This document shows positions 1 to 10,421 of a stretch of 64,000 bases of DNA, one piece after another. Position numbers and translations under genes: made by a program. Within the stretch, counting starts at the first letter, position 1, and each line of letters begins with the position of its first letter. The DNA lies in assembly GCA_009996515.1 (NCBI GenBank), contig JAACZV010000003.1, positions 186,001 to 250,000 on the forward strand. Reading direction: 5' to 3'. The notes under the pieces are model-generated. The model ran no database searches. It was not told the DNA's origin and was given only the letters and a program-made list of their open reading frames with translations. The DNA comes from Comamonadaceae bacterium. GTDB taxonomy: Bacteria; Pseudomonadota; Gammaproteobacteria; Burkholderiales; Burkholderiaceae_C.

Positions 1-119
1 TGGAACAGGTGGTGGTTGGTCTTGTCGACGACGGTGATGTCGACGTCGGCGGCACGCAGGGCGCGCGCCGCCTCCAGGCCGCCGAAGCCGCAGCCGATGA
101 TGAGGACTTGGGGACGCAT
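1..119 (-). CDS. Type II NADH dehydrogenase-like FAD oxidoreductase, N-terminal fragment
   Basis: Only the first 39 codons are in the window; the gene continues off the left edge. The reverse strand starts with ATG and reads MRPQVLIIGCGFGGLEAARA, a Rossmann FAD-binding motif (GxGxxG), followed by a short strand ending VVDKTNHHLFQ. That last piece, an acidic residue ending beta-2 and then a NxHxFQP-like stretch, is typical of NDH-2 type NADH:quinone oxidoreductases and their relatives. The enzyme would oxidise NADH at the inner membrane without pumping protons. The fragment is too short to exclude another pyridine-nucleotide disulfide oxidoreductase. Confidence 0.7.
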   Translation of the reverse strand, partial: MRPQVLIIGCGFGGLEAARALRAADVDITVVDKTNHHLF

Positions 120-229
120 GGGGCCATGCTACGCCTTGTCATGCTGCGTTGCAGCATGATGCGGCTAACCCCGTGGAGCGTGGTGGCAGGCGACGCCGCG
201 GGGCGGTCCGCAGGCGTGGGGCGCTCGAG

Positions 230-1024
230 TCAGCAGTGGCTGTTGTTGACCAGGGCCTGCAGCCCGGCCTGGTCCAGGATGCGCAGCTGGCGCTGCTTGA
301 CCTCCATCAGCCCGTCCTCCTGGAACTTGGAGAAGGTGCGGCTGACGGTCTCGAGCTTGAGCCCCAGGTAGCTGCCGATCTCCTCGCGCGTCATGCGCAG
401 CACCAGGCTGGACGACGAGAAGCCGCGCGCCTGCAGGCGCTGCGTCAGGTTGAGCAGGAAGGCCGCGAGCCGCTCCTCGGCGCGCATATTGCCCAGCAGC
501 AGCATGACGCCATGGTCGCGCACGATCTCGCGGCTCATGATCTTGTGGAACTGGTGCTGCAGCACGTTGAACTCTCGCGACAGCTCCTCCAGGTCGCGGT
601 ACTGGATCACGCAGACGGACGAGTCCTCCAGCGCGACGGCGTCGCAGTGGTGGTGGTCGCTGCTGATGCCGTCCAGCCCCAGCAGTTCGCCGGCCATCTG
701 GAAGCCGGTGACCTGGTCGCGGCCATCCTCGCTGCCCACGCAGGTCTTGAAGAAGCCGGTGCGCACCGCGTACAGCGCCTCGAACCGGTCGCCGTTGCGG
801 AACAGATGGCTGCCGCGCGGCACGCTGCGGCGTTTCTCCACCAGCCCGTCGAGCTTCTGCAACTCGGCCGTGTTCAGGCCCACGGGCAGACAGAGCTCGC
901 GCAGATTGCAGCTGGCGCAGGCCACCCGCAGCGGCTCGAGCGCGGCGGAACTGGGTTGTCCGGGCATGCCGGAAGTGATCGGCACGCTCATGGGACGCGG
1001 CATCGTGGTCAGCATGAGGGCCAT
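230..1024 (-). CDS. fnr: FNR-type anaerobic transcriptional regulator (CRP/FNR family)
   Basis: Cytoplasmic oxygen-sensing activator. The N-terminal part carries the cluster cysteines CASCNLRELC plus a further Cys in GFFKTCVG, which with the family fold would hold a [4Fe-4S] cluster. A cyclic-nucleotide-binding beta-roll follows, then a C-terminal helix-turn-helix with the recognition segment ETVSRTFSKFQ (the E-SR residues that read TTGAT in FNR). The ATG at 1024 gives 264 residues; a GTG at 1039 and ATGs at 1015, 1003, 991 and 967 are alternatives, and the usual family length (about 240-250) favours one of the later ones. It is divergent from hemN and shares an FNR box with it, suggesting autoregulation. 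Confidence 0.9.
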   Translation of the reverse strand: MALMLTTMPRPMSVPITSGMPGQPSSAALEPLRVACASCNLRELCLPVGLNTAELQKLDGLVEKRRSVPRGSHLFRNGDRFEALYAVRTGFFKTCVGSEDGRDQVTGFQMAGELLGLDGISSDHHHCDAVALEDSSVCVIQYRDLEELSREFNVLQHQFHKIMSREIVRDHGVMLLLGNMRAEERLAAFLLNLTQRLQARGFSSSSLVLRMTREEIGSYLGLKLETVSRTFSKFQEDGLMEVKQRQLRILDQAGLQALVNNSHC

Positions 1025-1050
1025 TGTTTGCGGCCGCACCCGCTGCGGCC

Positions 1051-1064
1051 TTGACCTGGATCAA
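1051..1064. promoter_or_regulatory. FNR box
   Basis: TTGACCTGGATCAA differs from the FNR consensus TTGAT-N4-ATCAA at one position. It lies between the divergent fnr and hemN genes. Its centre is about 41.5 bp from the hemN ATG and about 33 bp from the 1024 start of fnr, so either transcription would begin close to the start codon, or the site represses one of the two genes. The match is seen in the sequence; the function is inferred from the consensus and from the adjacent fnr gene. Confidence 0.75.
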
Positions 1065-1098
1065 CGCCCGGCCCTGTTCAGGCCGGCACAGTGGCAGC

Positions 1099-2481
1099 AT
1101 GCCCGCTGTCACAGACCGCTCCCTCGATGCCGACCTGCTGCGCCGCCACGACGTGGCCGGGCCGCGCTACACGTCCTATCCCACGGCCGATCGCTTCGTC
1201 GAGGCCCACCAGGCGCCCCAGCACCTGCAGGCGTTGCGCCAGCGCGGCACCGCGCAGCCGCTGTCGGTGTACGTGCACATCCCGTTCTGCGAGCAGCTCT
1301 GCTATTACTGCGCCTGCAACAAGATCATCACCAAGCACCATGAGCGCGCCGCGCCCTACCTGGCCGCGCTGGAAGTGGAGATGGACCTGGTCGCCGAAGG
1401 CCTGGGCGGGCAGGCATCGGTGTCGCAGCTGCATCTGGGCGGCGGCTCGCCGACCTTTCTGTCGGATGCCGAGCTGACGCAGCTGATGGACGCGCTGCGG
1501 CGGCGCTTCAAGCTGCTGCCGGGCGCCGAGCTGTCCATCGAGGTGGACCCGCGCACGGTGGACGCCACCCGGCTGGCGCACCTGCGCGGCCTGGGCTTCA
1601 ATCGCCTGTCCCTGGGCGTGCAGGACTTCGACCCCGCCGTGCAGAAGGCCGTGCACCGCGTGCAGCCGCTGGAGTCGGTGGCCGCGCTGATGCGCGCGGC
1701 GCGCGAGCAGGGCTTCGCCTCCATCAGCGTGGACCTGATCTACGGCCTGCCGCTGCAGACGCCGGCCTCCTTCGCGCGCACCATCGCCCAGGTCGCCGAA
1801 CTGCGGCCGGACCGCATCGCGATGTATGCCTACGCCCACCTGCCGCAGCGCTTCAAGCCGCAGCGCCGCATCGTGGCCGAGCTGCTGCCGCCCGCCGGCG
1901 ACAAGCTGGCCATGCTGTCGGGCGCCATCAGCGCGCTGCTGGGCGAGGGCTACACCTACATCGGCATGGACCATTTCGCTCTGCCGGACGACCCGCTGGC
2001 CGTCGCCAAGCGCCAGGGCCTGCTGCACCGCAACTTCCAGGGCTATTCCACCCAGCCCGACTGCGACCTGGTGGGCCTGGGCGTGTCGGCCATCAGCCGC
2101 GTGGGCGCCACCTATGCGCAGAACGCCAAGACGCTGATCGAGTACGACGATGCGCTGCGCCTGCGCCAGTTGCCCATACAGCGCGGCCTGGCGCTGACGC
2201 GCGACGACCTGCTGCGCCGGGCCGTCATCATGGCGCTGATGTGCCAGGGCCGGCTGGAGTTCGAGTCCATCGCGGCGTCCTACCTGGTGGACGTGCCCAG
2301 CTACTTCGCCACCGAGCTGGCCAGGCTGGAGCCGCTAGCCGAGCAGGGCCTGGTGGTCATCGAGCCGGGCGCCATCCAGCTCACGCCGCTGGGCTGGTAT
2401 TTCGTGCGCGCCGTCGCGATGGTGTTCGACCGCTACTGCCAGAGCGACGCCAGCCGCGAGCGTTTCTCCAAGATCCTCTGA
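1099..2481 (+). CDS. hemN: Oxygen-independent coproporphyrinogen III dehydrogenase
   Basis: Radical SAM enzyme that oxidatively decarboxylates coproporphyrinogen III to protoporphyrinogen IX without oxygen, allowing heme synthesis under anoxia. The radical SAM cysteines are in HIPFCEQLCYYCACNKII (CxxxCxxC plus the extra Cys typical of HemN). GGGSPTF and a C-terminal HemN domain ending in the FDRYCQSD region follow. At 460 residues it has the normal family length. The ATG at 1099 gives an N-terminus leading into GPRYTSYPTADRF, the standard HemN opening; upstream in-frame codons are low quality. It sits beside fnr and an FNR box, so anaerobic induction is likely. Confidence 0.95.
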   Translation: MPAVTDRSLDADLLRRHDVAGPRYTSYPTADRFVEAHQAPQHLQALRQRGTAQPLSVYVHIPFCEQLCYYCACNKIITKHHERAAPYLAALEVEMDLVAEGLGGQASVSQLHLGGGSPTFLSDAELTQLMDALRRRFKLLPGAELSIEVDPRTVDATRLAHLRGLGFNRLSLGVQDFDPAVQKAVHRVQPLESVAALMRAAREQGFASISVDLIYGLPLQTPASFARTIAQVAELRPDRIAMYAYAHLPQRFKPQRRIVAELLPPAGDKLAMLSGAISALLGEGYTYIGMDHFALPDDPLAVAKRQGLLHRNFQGYSTQPDCDLVGLGVSAISRVGATYAQNAKTLIEYDDALRLRQLPIQRGLALTRDDLLRRAVIMALMCQGRLEFESIAASYLVDVPSYFATELARLEPLAEQGLVVIEPGAIQLTPLGWYFVRAVAMVFDRYCQSDASRERFSKIL

Positions 2482-2491
2482 AGCGCGGGCG

Positions 2492-3112
2492 ATGGACGTC
2501 GCGCTGATCGCCTCGGCCGCACTGATGGGCCTGGCCGGCATGCCGCATTGCGTGGCCATGTGCAGCGCACCCTGCGCGCTGGCGGGCGGCAAGCGGCCCG
2601 TGAAGCTGCTGCTCGGGCGGCTGCTGGGCTACACGGCCGGCGGCGCCCTGGTGGCCGCGTCGGCCGAGGCGCTGGCGCGGGCCTCGCAGAGTGCCGCGCT
2701 GCTGCAGCCGGCCTGGGCGCTGCTGCAGGCGGCGCTGCTGCTGCTGGGCCTGATGCTGCTGGTGCGTGGCCGCATGCCGGTCTGGCTGGGCGCCGTGAAC
2801 TGGCGGCCCAAGCCCAGCCACGCCTTCGCCACCGGCATGGCCTGGGTCATCATGCCCTGCGGCCTGCTGCATGCGGCCCTGCTGCTGGCCGGCCTGTCGG
2901 GCTCGGTGCTGGGCGGCGCGGCCACCATGGCGGCCTTCGCGCTGGCCAGCACGCCGGGCCTGGTGGTGGCGCCGCTGTGGCGGGCGCGGCTGCTCAAGCG
3001 CGGCGCGGGTGGAGAGACGCTGGCGCTGCGCCTGGCCGGCCTGGCCCTGGTGCTGGGCGCGGCCTGGGCCTTGGGCCATGGGGTTTGGCAGAAGGTCATG
3101 CTGGCCTGCTGA
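2492..3112 (+). CDS. TauE/SafE-like inner membrane protein
   Basis: A 206-residue polytopic protein with about six hydrophobic segments. It opens with a membrane helix and the motif [13 protein letters not shown], a His-Cys-Met-Cys cluster characteristic of a TauE/SafE subfamily. From family knowledge these genes travel with fnr, hemN and cbb3 oxidase assembly genes, so a role in metal (copper) handling for oxidase assembly is plausible, although the formal family name is sulfite exporter. The gene lies 10 bp after hemN and probably belongs to the same transcript, ended by the hairpin directly after its stop. No cco genes are in the window. Confidence 0.8.
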   Translation: MDVALIASAALMGLAGMPHCVAMCSAPCALAGGKRPVKLLLGRLLGYTAGGALVAASAEALARASQSAALLQPAWALLQAALLLLGLMLLVRGRMPVWLGAVNWRPKPSHAFATGMAWVIMPCGLLHAALLLAGLSGSVLGGAATMAAFALASTPGLVVAPLWRARLLKRGAGGETLALRLAGLALVLGAAWALGHGVWQKVMLAC

Positions 3113-3140
3113 CGCGGCAAAATCGCCGCGTTTTGTTTTT
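3113..3140 (+). terminator. Rho-independent terminator after the hemN unit
   Basis: A CGCGGC / GCCGCG stem with a 6-nt loop begins immediately after the stop codon at 3112 and is followed by TTTTGTTTTT. It separates the hemN transcript from icd. Confidence 0.75.
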
Positions 3141-3173
3141 CCTCTCTCTCGTCTCTTTGCGAAAGCCCCAGCC

Positions 3174-4430
<1,257 letters not shown>

Positions 4431-4443
4431 GCCGGCGGGACAC

Positions 4444-4474
4444 AAAAAAGGGGCGCCCTGCGGCGCCCCTTTTT
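4444..4474. terminator. Bidirectional terminator between the two IDH genes
   Basis: AAAAAAGGGGCGCC, a CTGC loop and GGCGCCCCTTTTT form a perfect 8-bp GC stem with an A-run on the left and a T-run on the right, so it can serve both the plus-strand icd and the minus-strand monomeric IDH. Confidence 0.92.
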
Positions 4475-4490
4475 GTTGGGTCGTGGTGGC

Positions 4491-6728
4491 TCAGGACGCC
4501 AGCGAGGCCAGTGCCGCGTTGAAGGTGGCGCTGGGGCGCATGACCTTGTCCAGCTTGGCCGTGTCGGGCAGGAAGTAGCCGCCGATGTCGGTCGGCTGGC
4601 CCTGGATGACCTTCAGCTCCTCGGCGATCTTGGCCTCGTTGGCGGCCAGGGTCTCGGCGACGGTCTTGAAGCGGGCGGCCAGCTCGGCGTCCTCGGTCTG
4701 CGCGGCCAGCTCCTGGGCCCAGTACAGCGTCAGGTAGAAGTGGCTGCCGCGGTTGTCGATCTCGCCGGTCTTGGGGCTGGGGCCCTTGCCGTTGTCCAGC
4801 AGCCGGCCGGTGGCGGCGTCCAGCGTCTTGGCCAGCACCTTGGCCTTGACGTTGTTGTTCTTGAGCCCCAAGTCTTCCAGGCTGACCGCCAGGGCCAGGA
4901 ACTCGCCCAGCGAGTCCCAGCGCAGGTGGTTTTCTTCCACCAACTGCTGCACATGCTTGGGCGCCGAGCCGCCGGCGCCCGTCTCGTACATGCCGCCGCC
5001 GGCCATCAACGGCACGATGGACAGCATCTTGGCCGAGGTGCCCAGTTCCATGATGGGGAAGAGGTCGGTCAGGTAGTCGCGCAGGATGTTGCCGGTGGCG
5101 CTGATGGTGTCCAGGCCGCGGATCACGCGCTCCAGCGTGTAGCGCATGGCGCGCACCTGGCTCATGATCTGGATGTCCAGGCCGGTCGTGTCGTGCTCGT
5201 GCAGGTACATCTTGACCTTGCGGATCAGCTGGGCCTCGTGCGGGCGGTAGCTGTCCAGCCAGAAGACCACCGGCATGCCCGAGTTGCGGGCGCGGTTGAC
5301 GGCCAGCTTGACCCAGTCGCGGATGGCGGCGTCCTTGACCTGGCACATGCGCCAGATGTCGCCCTGCTCGACGTTCTGGCTCAGCAGCACCTCGCCCGTT
5401 TCCAGGTCGGTGATGTTGGCGACGCCGTCTTCGGTGATCTCGAAGGTCTTGTCGTGCGAGCCGTATTCCTCGGCCTGCTGGGCCATCAGGCCCACGTTGG
5501 GCACCGTGCCCATGGTGCGCGGGTCGAAGGCGCCGTGCCACTTGCAGAAGTTGATCATCTCCTGGTAGATGCGGGCGAAGGTGCTCTCCGGCATCACGGC
5601 CTTGACTTCCTTCAGGCGGCCGTCGGCACCGTACATCTTGCCGCCGGCGCGGATCATCGCGGGCATGGAGGCGTCCACGATGACGTCGTTGGGCGAGTGG
5701 AAGTTGGTGATGCCCCTGGCCGAGTCCACCATGGCCAGCTCGGGGCGGTGCTCCTGGCAGGCGTGCAGGTCGCGCTTGATCTCTTCTTGCTTGCTGGCCG
5801 GCAGCGTGGCGATCTTGGTGTACAGGTCCACCATGCCGTTGTTGACGTTGACGCCCAGCTCCTCGAACAGCTTGCCGTGCTTCTCGAAGGCTTCCTTGTA
5901 GAAGATCTTCACGCAGTGGCCGAACACGATGGGGTGGCTGACCTTCATCATGGTGGCCTTCACGTGCAGGGAGAACATCACGCCGGTCTTGCGGGCGTCC
6001 TCGATCTCCTTTTCATAGAAGGCCAGCAGCGCCTTCTTGCTCATGAACATGGAGTCGATGACCTCGCGGTCCAGCAGGTCGACGCGCGGCTTGAGCACGA
6101 TGGTCTTGCCGCTCTTGGTGATGAGCTCCATCTTCACGCTGCGGGCGCGGTCCAGCGTCATGGACTTTTCGCCGTGATAGAAGTCGCCGCCATGCATGTG
6201 CGAAACGTGCGAGCGCGAGGCCTGGCTCCACTCGTCCATGCGGTGCGGGTTCTTGCGCGCGTATTCCTTGACGGCCTTGGGCGCGCGGCGGTCGGAATTG
6301 CCCTCGCGCAGCACCGGGTTCACGGCCGAGCCGATGCACTTGTTGTAGCGGGCGCGGATGTCTTTTTCCTCGTCCGTCTGCGGCTTCTCGGGGAAGTCGG
6401 GGATCTTGTAGCCCTTGTCCTGCAGCTCCTTGATGGCGGCCTTCAACTGGGCCACCGAGGCGCTGATGTTGGGCAGCTTGATGATGTTGGCCTCGGGCTT
6501 GAGCGTCAGCTTGCCCAGGGCGGCCAGGTTGTCGGGCACGCGCTGCTCTTCGGTCAGCAGTTCGGGAAACTGGCCCAGGATGCGGCAGGCGACCGAGATG
6601 TCGCTGGTGACCACGTCGATGCCCGCCTGGGCCGCGAAGGCCTGGACGACCGGCAGCAGCGAGGCCGTGGCCAGGCGGGGCGCTTCATCGGTCAGGGTGT
6701 AAACGATCTGGGTCTTGTCGGCGGTCAT
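4491..6728 (-). CDS. NADP-dependent isocitrate dehydrogenase, monomeric type
   Basis: A 745-residue enzyme of the monomeric IDH family, catalysing the same isocitrate oxidation as icd with an unrelated fold arrangement. The ATG at 6728 gives [20 protein letters not shown], the conserved family start; the longer upstream reading has no support. The length and blocks such as [32 protein letters not shown] (substrate loop), DNRGSHFYL and the C-terminal DIGGYF..D region are diagnostic. It is convergent with the homodimeric icd. Having both types next to each other is known in some Burkholderiales; regulation of the second copy cannot be read from the sequence. Confidence 0.95.
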   Translation of the reverse strand: MTADKTQIVYTLTDEAPRLATASLLPVVQAFAAQAGIDVVTSDISVACRILGQFPELLTEEQRVPDNLAALGKLTLKPEANIIKLPNISASVAQLKAAIKELQDKGYKIPDFPEKPQTDEEKDIRARYNKCIGSAVNPVLREGNSDRRAPKAVKEYARKNPHRMDEWSQASRSHVSHMHGGDFYHGEKSMTLDRARSVKMELITKSGKTIVLKPRVDLLDREVIDSMFMSKKALLAFYEKEIEDARKTGVMFSLHVKATMMKVSHPIVFGHCVKIFYKEAFEKHGKLFEELGVNVNNGMVDLYTKIATLPASKQEEIKRDLHACQEHRPELAMVDSARGITNFHSPNDVIVDASMPAMIRAGGKMYGADGRLKEVKAVMPESTFARIYQEMINFCKWHGAFDPRTMGTVPNVGLMAQQAEEYGSHDKTFEITEDGVANITDLETGEVLLSQNVEQGDIWRMCQVKDAAIRDWVKLAVNRARNSGMPVVFWLDSYRPHEAQLIRKVKMYLHEHDTTGLDIQIMSQVRAMRYTLERVIRGLDTISATGNILRDYLTDLFPIMELGTSAKMLSIVPLMAGGGMYETGAGGSAPKHVQQLVEENHLRWDSLGEFLALAVSLEDLGLKNNNVKAKVLAKTLDAATGRLLDNGKGPSPKTGEIDNRGSHFYLTLYWAQELAAQTEDAELAARFKTVAETLAANEAKIAEELKVIQGQPTDIGGYFLPDTAKLDKVMRPSATFNAALASLAS

Positions 6729-6871
6729 GAAGAAGTCTTCCGGTAAAGGGGCAATCCGTGCGGCGCAAAGCGGCTGCGCGCCGGCACGCAAGACATGAAC
6801 TCTAGCAAGCCACTCCCGCAGTTGGCTGACGAGGCCTGCTGACGCGGGCCGGCCGGTGCGCGGCGGGCAAG

Positions 6872-6904
6872 ACAAAGCCCCGTGGCCTGACGGCTCACGG
6901 GGCT
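6872..6904 (-). terminator. Terminator of the cold-shock gene
   Basis: Read on the minus strand, AGCCCCGTG and CACGGGGCT form a perfect 9-bp stem with an 11-nt loop, followed by TTTGTCTTG. It lies 17 bp beyond the stop of the cold-shock gene. The T-run is interrupted, so efficiency is uncertain. Confidence 0.7.
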
Positions 6905-6920
6905 CGTGGAGGCAGTGGCC

Positions 6921-7166
6921 TCAGGCCAGCGGCTGCTGCTGTTCGGCGGCGCGGGCGGCGGCCTCCATGGGCGTGATGTTCTGCGCCAGCTGGCCCTTGG
7001 GGCCCTGCACCAGTTCGAACTGAACCTGGCTGCCCTGTTTCAGCGTCCGGAAGCCGTCCATCTGGATCGCCGAGAAATGGGCGAAGACATCATCGCCGCC
7101 GGCTTCCGGCTCGATGAATCCAAAGCCCTTGGCATCGTTGAACCACTTGACTTTGCCCAGTGCCAT
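6921..7166 (-). CDS. Cold-shock domain protein (CspA family)
   Basis: An 81-residue single-stranded nucleic-acid-binding protein, probably an RNA chaperone. RNP1 is visible as KGFGFIEP and RNP2 as DVFAHFSAI, on the usual five-stranded barrel opening [12 protein letters not shown]. About 12 extra C-terminal residues rich in Ala and Gln ([12 protein letters not shown]) follow the barrel. The ATG at 7166 is preceded by a GGAGACAAAACG-like stretch serving as ribosome site. Other csp paralogues cannot be excluded, so no specific gene letter is assigned. Confidence 0.93.
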   Translation of the reverse strand: MALGKVKWFNDAKGFGFIEPEAGGDDVFAHFSAIQMDGFRTLKQGSQVQFELVQGPKGQLAQNITPMEAAARAAEQQQPLA

Positions 7167-7348
7167 CGTTTTGTCTCCATTGTTGTGGCACCTCCCAGCG
7201 GAGGCGGACATGGATTCTGGTAGCGCAAAAACACGCGTCAATTCGGGACCTTCCCGGCCGGGTTCACCCTGGGATGCTTGCAATTGCGGCGGTCGCCGCC
7301 AACTGCCCGTGGTCGGCGGGGAGATACCCCCGTCGATAGAATTGGTTC

Positions 7349-7729
7349 ATGCCTGTGCTTCCCGTTTTTTCACCGCGAAACCAGTCGACGCCGCCCCCTC
7401 CCGTGCCTCCCATGCAGCCGGGTCGGGACGAGGGCGAGGGGGCGGTCGTCGTCGAGCGCCAGCCGCAGAAGACCGAGCCGCCGCGGCTCTACCAGGTCCT
7501 GCTGCTGAACGACGATTTCACGCCCATGGAGTTCGTGGTCATGGTTCTGCAGGAATTTTTCCGGCATGACCTCGATACGGCGACGCAGATCATGCTCAAA
7601 ATCCACCACGAGGGTCGCGGGGTCTGCGGTGTCTTCACCAAGGATGTCGCCGCGACCAAGGTGGAGCTGGTTTCGGCCGCCTCCCGGCGGGCCGGCCACC
7701 CCCTGCAGTGCATTATGGAGGCCGCATGA
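7349..7729 (+). CDS. clpS: ATP-dependent Clp protease adaptor ClpS
   Basis: Adaptor that binds N-degron substrates and delivers them to ClpAP. The core [20 protein letters not shown] contains the DD and Met residues of the N-end-residue pocket, and [19 protein letters not shown] the conserved G-x-C-G region that docks on ClpA. The start chosen gives 126 residues with a Pro-rich flexible N-terminal tail; a later ATG at 7412 would give 105 residues, closer to the usual length, and neither has a convincing Shine-Dalgarno. The stop overlaps the clpA start as ATGA. Confidence 0.92.
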   Translation: MPVLPVFSPRNQSTPPPPVPPMQPGRDEGEGAVVVERQPQKTEPPRLYQVLLLNDDFTPMEFVVMVLQEFFRHDLDTATQIMLKIHHEGRGVCGVFTKDVAATKVELVSAASRRAGHPLQCIMEAA

Positions 7730-10059
7730 TTGCGCAAGAGCTTGAAGTCAGTCTGCACATGGCGTTTGTCGAAGCGCGTCAGCAGCGGCACGAATTCATC
7801 ACCGTCGAGCACCTGCTGCTCGCGCTGCTCGACAACCCCAGCGCCGCCGAGGTGCTGCGCGCCTGCGCCGCCAACCTGGATGACCTGCGCAAGAGCCTGA
7901 CGCAGTTCATCAAGGAGAACACGCCCATGGTGGGCGGCAGCGACGAGGTGGACACCCAGCCCACGCTGGGCTTCCAGCGCGTCATCCAGCGCGCCATCAT
8001 GCACGTGCAGAGCACCGGCAGCGGCAAGAAGGAAGTCACCGGCGCCAACGTGCTGGTGGCCATCTTCGGCGAGAAGGACTCGCACGCCGTCTACTACCTG
8101 CACCAGCAGGGCGTGACGCGGCTGGACGTCGTCAACTTCATCGCCCACGGCATCAAGAAGACCGATCCCACCGATCCGCCCAAGGCGCCCGAGGGCCAGT
8201 CGCAGGGCCAGGAAGGCGAGCGTGAGGAAGGCGAGGGCGCCGCCGCCAAGGCCTCGCCGCTGGAGCAGTTCACGCAGAACCTCAACCAGCAGGCCAAGGA
8301 CGGCAAGATCGACCCGCTGATCGGCCGCGAGGCCGAGGTCGAGCGCGTCGTGCAGGTGCTGTGCCGCCGCCGCAAGAACAACCCGCTGCTGGTGGGCGAG
8401 GCCGGCGTGGGCAAGACGGCCATCGCCGAGGGCCTGGCCTGGCGCATCACCGAGGGCGAGGTGCCCGAGGTGCTGGCCGACGCCATCGTCTACTCGCTGG
8501 ACATGGGTGCGCTGCTGGCCGGCACCAAGTACCGCGGTGACTTCGAGCAGCGCCTGAAGGCGGTGCTGAAGTCGCTGAAGGATCAGCCCAACGCCATCCT
8601 CTTCATCGACGAGATCCACACACTGATCGGTGCCGGCGCGGCCTCGGGCGGCACGCTGGATGCGAGCAACCTGCTCAAGCCGGCCCTCAGTTCCGGTGCG
8701 ATGAAGTGCATCGGTGCCACCACGTTCACCGAGTACCGTGGCATCTTCGAGAAGGACGCCGCGCTGAGCCGGCGCTTCCAGAAGGTGGACGTGGCCGAGC
8801 CCTCGGTCGAGCAGACCGTGGAGATCCTGAAGGGCCTGAAGAGCCGCTTCGAGGAGCACCACTCGGTCAAGTACGCGCTGGGCGCGCTGCAGGCGGCCGC
8901 CGAGCTGTCGGCCAAGTACATCAACGATCGCCACCTGCCGGACAAGGCCATCGACGTCATCGACGAGGCCGGTGCCGCGCAGCGCATCCTGCCCAAGAGT
9001 CGGCAGAAGAAGACCATCACCCGCTCCGAGGTCGAGGACATCGTCGCCAAGATCGCGCGCATCCCGCCGGCTTCCGTCAACAGCGACGACCGCAGCAAGC
9101 TCAAGACCCTGGACCGCGACCTGAAGAGCGTGGTCTTCGGCCAGGACCCGGCCATCGACGCGCTGGCCGCCGCCATCAAGATGGCCCGCTCGGGCCTGGG
9201 CCGGCCGGACAAGCCCATCGGCAGCTTCCTGTTCAGCGGCCCCACCGGCGTCGGCAAGACCGAGGTGGCCAAGCAGCTGGCCTACATCCTGGGCATCGAG
9301 CTGATCCGCTTCGACATGTCGGAGTACATGGAGCGCCACGCGGTCAGCCGCCTGATCGGCGCGCCTCCGGGCTATGTTGGCTTCGACCAGGGCGGCCTGC
9401 TGACCGAGGCCGTCACCAAGAAGCCGCACGCCGTGCTGCTGCTGGACGAGATCGAGAAGGCCCACCCGGACGTCTTCAACGTGCTGCTGCAGGTCATGGA
9501 CCACGGCACGCTGACCGACAACAACGGGCGCAAGGCCGACTTCCGCAACGTCATCATCATCATGACGACGAATGCGGGCGCCGAGATCATGAACAAGGCC
9601 ACCATAGGCTTCACGACCCAGCGCCAGCAGGGCGACGAGATGGCCGACATCAAGCGGCTGTTCACGCCCGAGTTCCGCAACCGCCTGGACGCCATCGTGT
9701 CCTTCCGCCCGCTGGACGAGGAGATCATCCTGCGCGTGGTCGACAAGTTCCTGCTGCAGCTGGAAAGCCAGCTGCAGGAGAAGAAGGTCGAGGTCAGCTT
9801 CTCCGACGCGCTGCGCAAGCAGCTCGCCAAGAAGGGCTTCGATCCGCTGATGGGTGCGCGGCCCATGCAGCGCCTGATCCAGGACACCATACGCCGCGCG
9901 CTGGCCGACGAGTTGCTGTTCGGCAGGCTGGTGGACGGCGGGCGCCTGAGCGTGGACGTGGACGACCAGGGCGAGACGGTGCTGGACATCCAGCCCACGC
10001 CGCCCAAGGCCGGCGGCAGCAAGTCCAGCCGGGCGGCCGAGCCCGAGCCGGCGGCCTGA
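7726..10059 (+). CDS. clpA: ATP-dependent Clp protease ATP-binding subunit ClpA
   Basis: AAA+ unfoldase feeding substrates to ClpP. The 777 residues show the N-terminal double Clp-N repeat (about 1-145), a charged linker ([16 protein letters not shown]), AAA module 1 with Walker [10 protein letters not shown] and Walker [10 protein letters not shown], and AAA module 2 with Walker [10 protein letters not shown] and Walker [14 protein letters not shown], ending in the D2 small domain. The C-terminal tail is Gly/Ser/Ala rich. The ATG overlaps the clpS stop by 4 bp, which fixes the start and implies translational coupling. clpP is not in the window. A strong terminator follows. Confidence 0.97.
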   Translation: MIAQELEVSLHMAFVEARQQRHEFITVEHLLLALLDNPSAAEVLRACAANLDDLRKSLTQFIKENTPMVGGSDEVDTQPTLGFQRVIQRAIMHVQSTGSGKKEVTGANVLVAIFGEKDSHAVYYLHQQGVTRLDVVNFIAHGIKKTDPTDPPKAPEGQSQGQEGEREEGEGAAAKASPLEQFTQNLNQQAKDGKIDPLIGREAEVERVVQVLCRRRKNNPLLVGEAGVGKTAIAEGLAWRITEGEVPEVLADAIVYSLDMGALLAGTKYRGDFEQRLKAVLKSLKDQPNAILFIDEIHTLIGAGAASGGTLDASNLLKPALSSGAMKCIGATTFTEYRGIFEKDAALSRRFQKVDVAEPSVEQTVEILKGLKSRFEEHHSVKYALGALQAAAELSAKYINDRHLPDKAIDVIDEAGAAQRILPKSRQKKTITRSEVEDIVAKIARIPPASVNSDDRSKLKTLDRDLKSVVFGQDPAIDALAAAIKMARSGLGRPDKPIGSFLFSGPTGVGKTEVAKQLAYILGIELIRFDMSEYMERHAVSRLIGAPPGYVGFDQGGLLTEAVTKKPHAVLLLDEIEKAHPDVFNVLLQVMDHGTLTDNNGRKADFRNVIIIMTTNAGAEIMNKATIGFTTQRQQGDEMADIKRLFTPEFRNRLDAIVSFRPLDEEIILRVVDKFLLQLESQLQEKKVEVSFSDALRKQLAKKGFDPLMGARPMQRLIQDTIRRALADELLFGRLVDGGRLSVDVDDQGETVLDIQPTPPKAGGSKSSRAAEPEPAA

Positions 10060-10082
10060 AAACCATCCCAGGCATGTCCGAA

Positions 10083-10111
10083 GGCGGCCCTTGTCGGGCC
10101 GTCTTTTTTTT
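10083..10111 (+). terminator. Rho-independent terminator after clpSA
   Basis: GGCGGCCC and GGGCCGTC pair over 8 bp (one G-T) around a 5-nt loop and are followed by eight T residues. Confidence 0.9.
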
Positions 10112-10421
10112 GCCCGTGCCTAGCCAACCTGAGGAAAAGTTCGCGCCGGGGCCGCCGACGTGCGGCGCTTTTCAAAGGGGCTCTCCCAGATCAGTTACAA
10201 ACTCAGAACTGACAAATAGATAGGGAGTGCGCGCTTTGGATCGGCAAGAATCCTGCAGCGGGCAGCCGGCCTTCCGTGATAAGCGGGGGGAGGTTTGCCG
10301 TCAAGTCGATGGCGATGGAAAATTCACCGCCATCGTGGTATCGGGGGCTGCATCCGGTGACGCAGGGGCGCGCCGTATTGAGCCGCCCGTAGATATCGGG
10401 TTCCGAGGGCTGGCACGCCGA
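10112..10421 (+). other. Gene-poor leader of the exported-protein cluster
   Basis: About 310 bp without a convincing gene. An open frame starting with GTG at 10227 runs into the next gene but its first 65 codons look non-coding and precede the signal peptide. The stretch 10190-10225 is visibly A/T richer than its surroundings and may hold a promoter, though no good -35/-10 pair stands out. CGATGGCG (10307-10314) and CGCCATCG (10328-10335) form an 8-bp inverted repeat with a 13-nt loop. Confidence 0.4.

Noticed and set aside
4473-6746. A 757-codon open frame on the plus strand opposite the monomeric IDH
   Set aside because: The minus-strand reading matches a full-length enzyme family; the plus-strand product is a Val/His/Leu/Gly-rich shadow typical of high-GC antisense frames.
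10260-10400. Possible c-di-GMP (GEMM) riboswitch because of GGTGACGCAGGG in the leader
   Set aside because: The conserved GCAAACC segment and the paired helices of the GEMM consensus are not present in the right order.
10227-10421. N-terminal extension of cluster gene 1 from a GTG
   Set aside because: The added 65 residues look non-coding and would bury the signal peptide that starts at 10422.
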